Of a stretch of DNA of 6,337 bases, positions 5,527 to 6,337 are shown piece by piece; the stretch's first letter is position 1; each line of letters begins with the position of its first letter. The notes beneath the pieces are model-generated. The model saw only the letters and a list, made by a program, of their open reading frames with translations, was not told the origin of the DNA and did not search any database. The stretch is from the NCBI GenBank assembly GCA_018064305.1, contig JAGHVP010000161.1, positions 1 through 6,337 on the forward strand, given 5' to 3'. The stretch comes from Candidatus Equibacterium intestinale (GTDB lineage Bacteria; Bacteroidota; Bacteroidia; Bacteroidales; UBA932). The translations under genes were made by a program, and so were the position numbers.

Positions 5527-6337
5527 TCAGCACTTCACCTCCATTATCTCGTCCCAGGAGGTGGTGAAGCGGCGGGAGGTCATGGTGCGTGTAGAGAACT
5601 GGTCGATGGTGCCCTGCGAGGCCAGGCGCACTGTGTTGCCGCCTGCCGTCTTGTTGATCGAGTCTATGATGTCCATGAGTGCGCCGCGCTTCGTACGGTC
5701 GACAGTGTCGAGCAGCGACCCCTGCACATGCCCCGAAGGAACGATTTCCGTGACCATCACGCCAGCCTTCTTATAGCCGTATCCTTTCCGGAAAATCTTT
5801 TTGAGCGCCTCCGATGCAGCCTGTGACATCTCCAGCGTGTCGTCGGTGGCCACATCGAACAGTGTGGTGTGGATCTGATAGTTCTGCGGCTCGTCTTCCC
5901 TGAAGCGGTTGGTGAGGATGAACACGCTCATCTGAGAGGCGCAGAGATTGTCGCGGCGCAGCTTCTCCGCCACTTTTGCAGTGAAGGTTGCAACTGCTGC
6001 ATCAAGTTCGTCCAGCTCACGCATCTCCTTTGCAAATGAGCGCGACACACACACTGTCTGGCGGTCGGCCTGCGTGTCCTCGAAGTTTATGCAGGGCTCG
6101 CCGTGCAGTTCCTTCCATGTGCGCAAACCGGTGACTGTGAACTTGTTGTAGACTGCTGCAGGTGTGAGGTTGTAGAAATCGAGCGCCGTGCGCACCCCCA
6201 TTGCGGCCAGCTTCTTCACCGACCTGCGTCCGATGCCCCACACATCCTCTACCGGGAACCTGCCCAGCACCTTCTCCACATCAGCCTTCTTATACATCAG
6301 GCAGCCACCTTTAAGCGCCGGGTATTTCTTGCACAGC
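5527..6337 (-). CDS. umuC: UmuC, catalytic subunit of Y-family DNA polymerase V, C-terminal part
   Basis: Error-prone translesion polymerase normally induced by DNA damage and active with UmuD'. The frame enters at the right edge, so only the last 269 residues are present; the catalytic palm Asp/Glu residues lie outside. It opens with LCKKYPALKGGCLMYKKADVEKVL, the end of the palm/fingers. Next comes a helix-hairpin-helix thumb segment (EDVWGIGRRSVKKLAAMGV). The little-finger domain follows (from about RQTVCVSRSFAKEM to the FDVATDD region), and then a DUF4113-type C-terminal tail (NTVRLASQGT, then RRFTTSWDEIMEV). A QGSLL at 5724-5710 sits where E. coli UmuC carries its sliding-clamp motif QLNLF. 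The Met at 6297 is internal, not the start. A umuD-like partner would be expected just beyond the right edge, but that cannot be seen here. Confidence 0.95.
   Translation of the reverse strand, partial: LCKKYPALKGGCLMYKKADVEKVLGRFPVEDVWGIGRRSVKKLAAMGVRTALDFYNLTPAAVYNKFTVTGLRTWKELHGEPCINFEDTQADRQTVCVSRSFAKEMRELDELDAAVATFTAKVAEKLRRDNLCASQMSVFILTNRFREDEPQNYQIHTTLFDVATDDTLEMSQAASEALKKIFRKGYGYKKAGVMVTEIVPSGHVQGSLLDTVDRTKRGALMDIIDSINKTAGGNTVRLASQGTIDQFSTRTMTSRRFTTSWDEIMEVKC

Noticed and set aside
5527..6297. umuC as a complete 256-residue gene starting at the Met at 6297
   Set aside because: The frame continues upstream to the window edge with conserved UmuC sequence (KKYPALKGGCLMY), so this Met is internal.

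Overview
The window looks chromosomal and comes from a member of the Bacteroidota, most likely the order Bacteroidales. The evidence is the protein families (a Bacteroidales-like AlaRS, a UmuC with a DUF4113-type tail, a LptF/G permease) and several upstream elements of the Bacteroidota sigma form TAnnTTTG, with no Shine-Dalgarno sequences at the starts. Genus cannot be fixed from the sequence. The coding DNA is moderately GC-rich, which fits Muribaculaceae- or Prevotella-like genomes, but this is inference.

Left part (1-4071): three genes all read leftward. In transcription order they are an exported alpha/beta hydrolase resembling cinnamoyl/feruloyl esterases (4071-3241), alanyl-tRNA synthetase alaS (3166-551, with its own good promoter in the 74-base gap before it), and the first 178 codons of a LptF/LptG permease for lipopolysaccharide export (534 to the window edge). 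alaS and the permease are only 16 bases apart and are probably co-transcribed.

Middle part (4072-4946): about 875 bases without a convincing protein gene, but not empty. It has back-to-back promoter-like elements, a possible short rightward transcript ending in a bidirectional intrinsic terminator (4331-4373), and then a GC-rich block (about 4385-4740) packed with perfect inverted repeats. This block is the best candidate here for an undescribed structured RNA or dispersed repeat.

Right part (4947-6337): a small outer-membrane beta-barrel protein reads rightward. Its natural start is knocked out of frame by one missing A in a short A-run; restoring that A gives a textbook signal peptide. Convergent to it, with only 11 bases between the stop codons, is the C-terminal two thirds of the error-prone DNA polymerase subunit UmuC.

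The genes do not form one pathway. The window joins housekeeping functions (translation, envelope assembly) to more accessory ones (secreted esterase, surface barrel, SOS-type polymerase), with the structured intergenic block at the junction.
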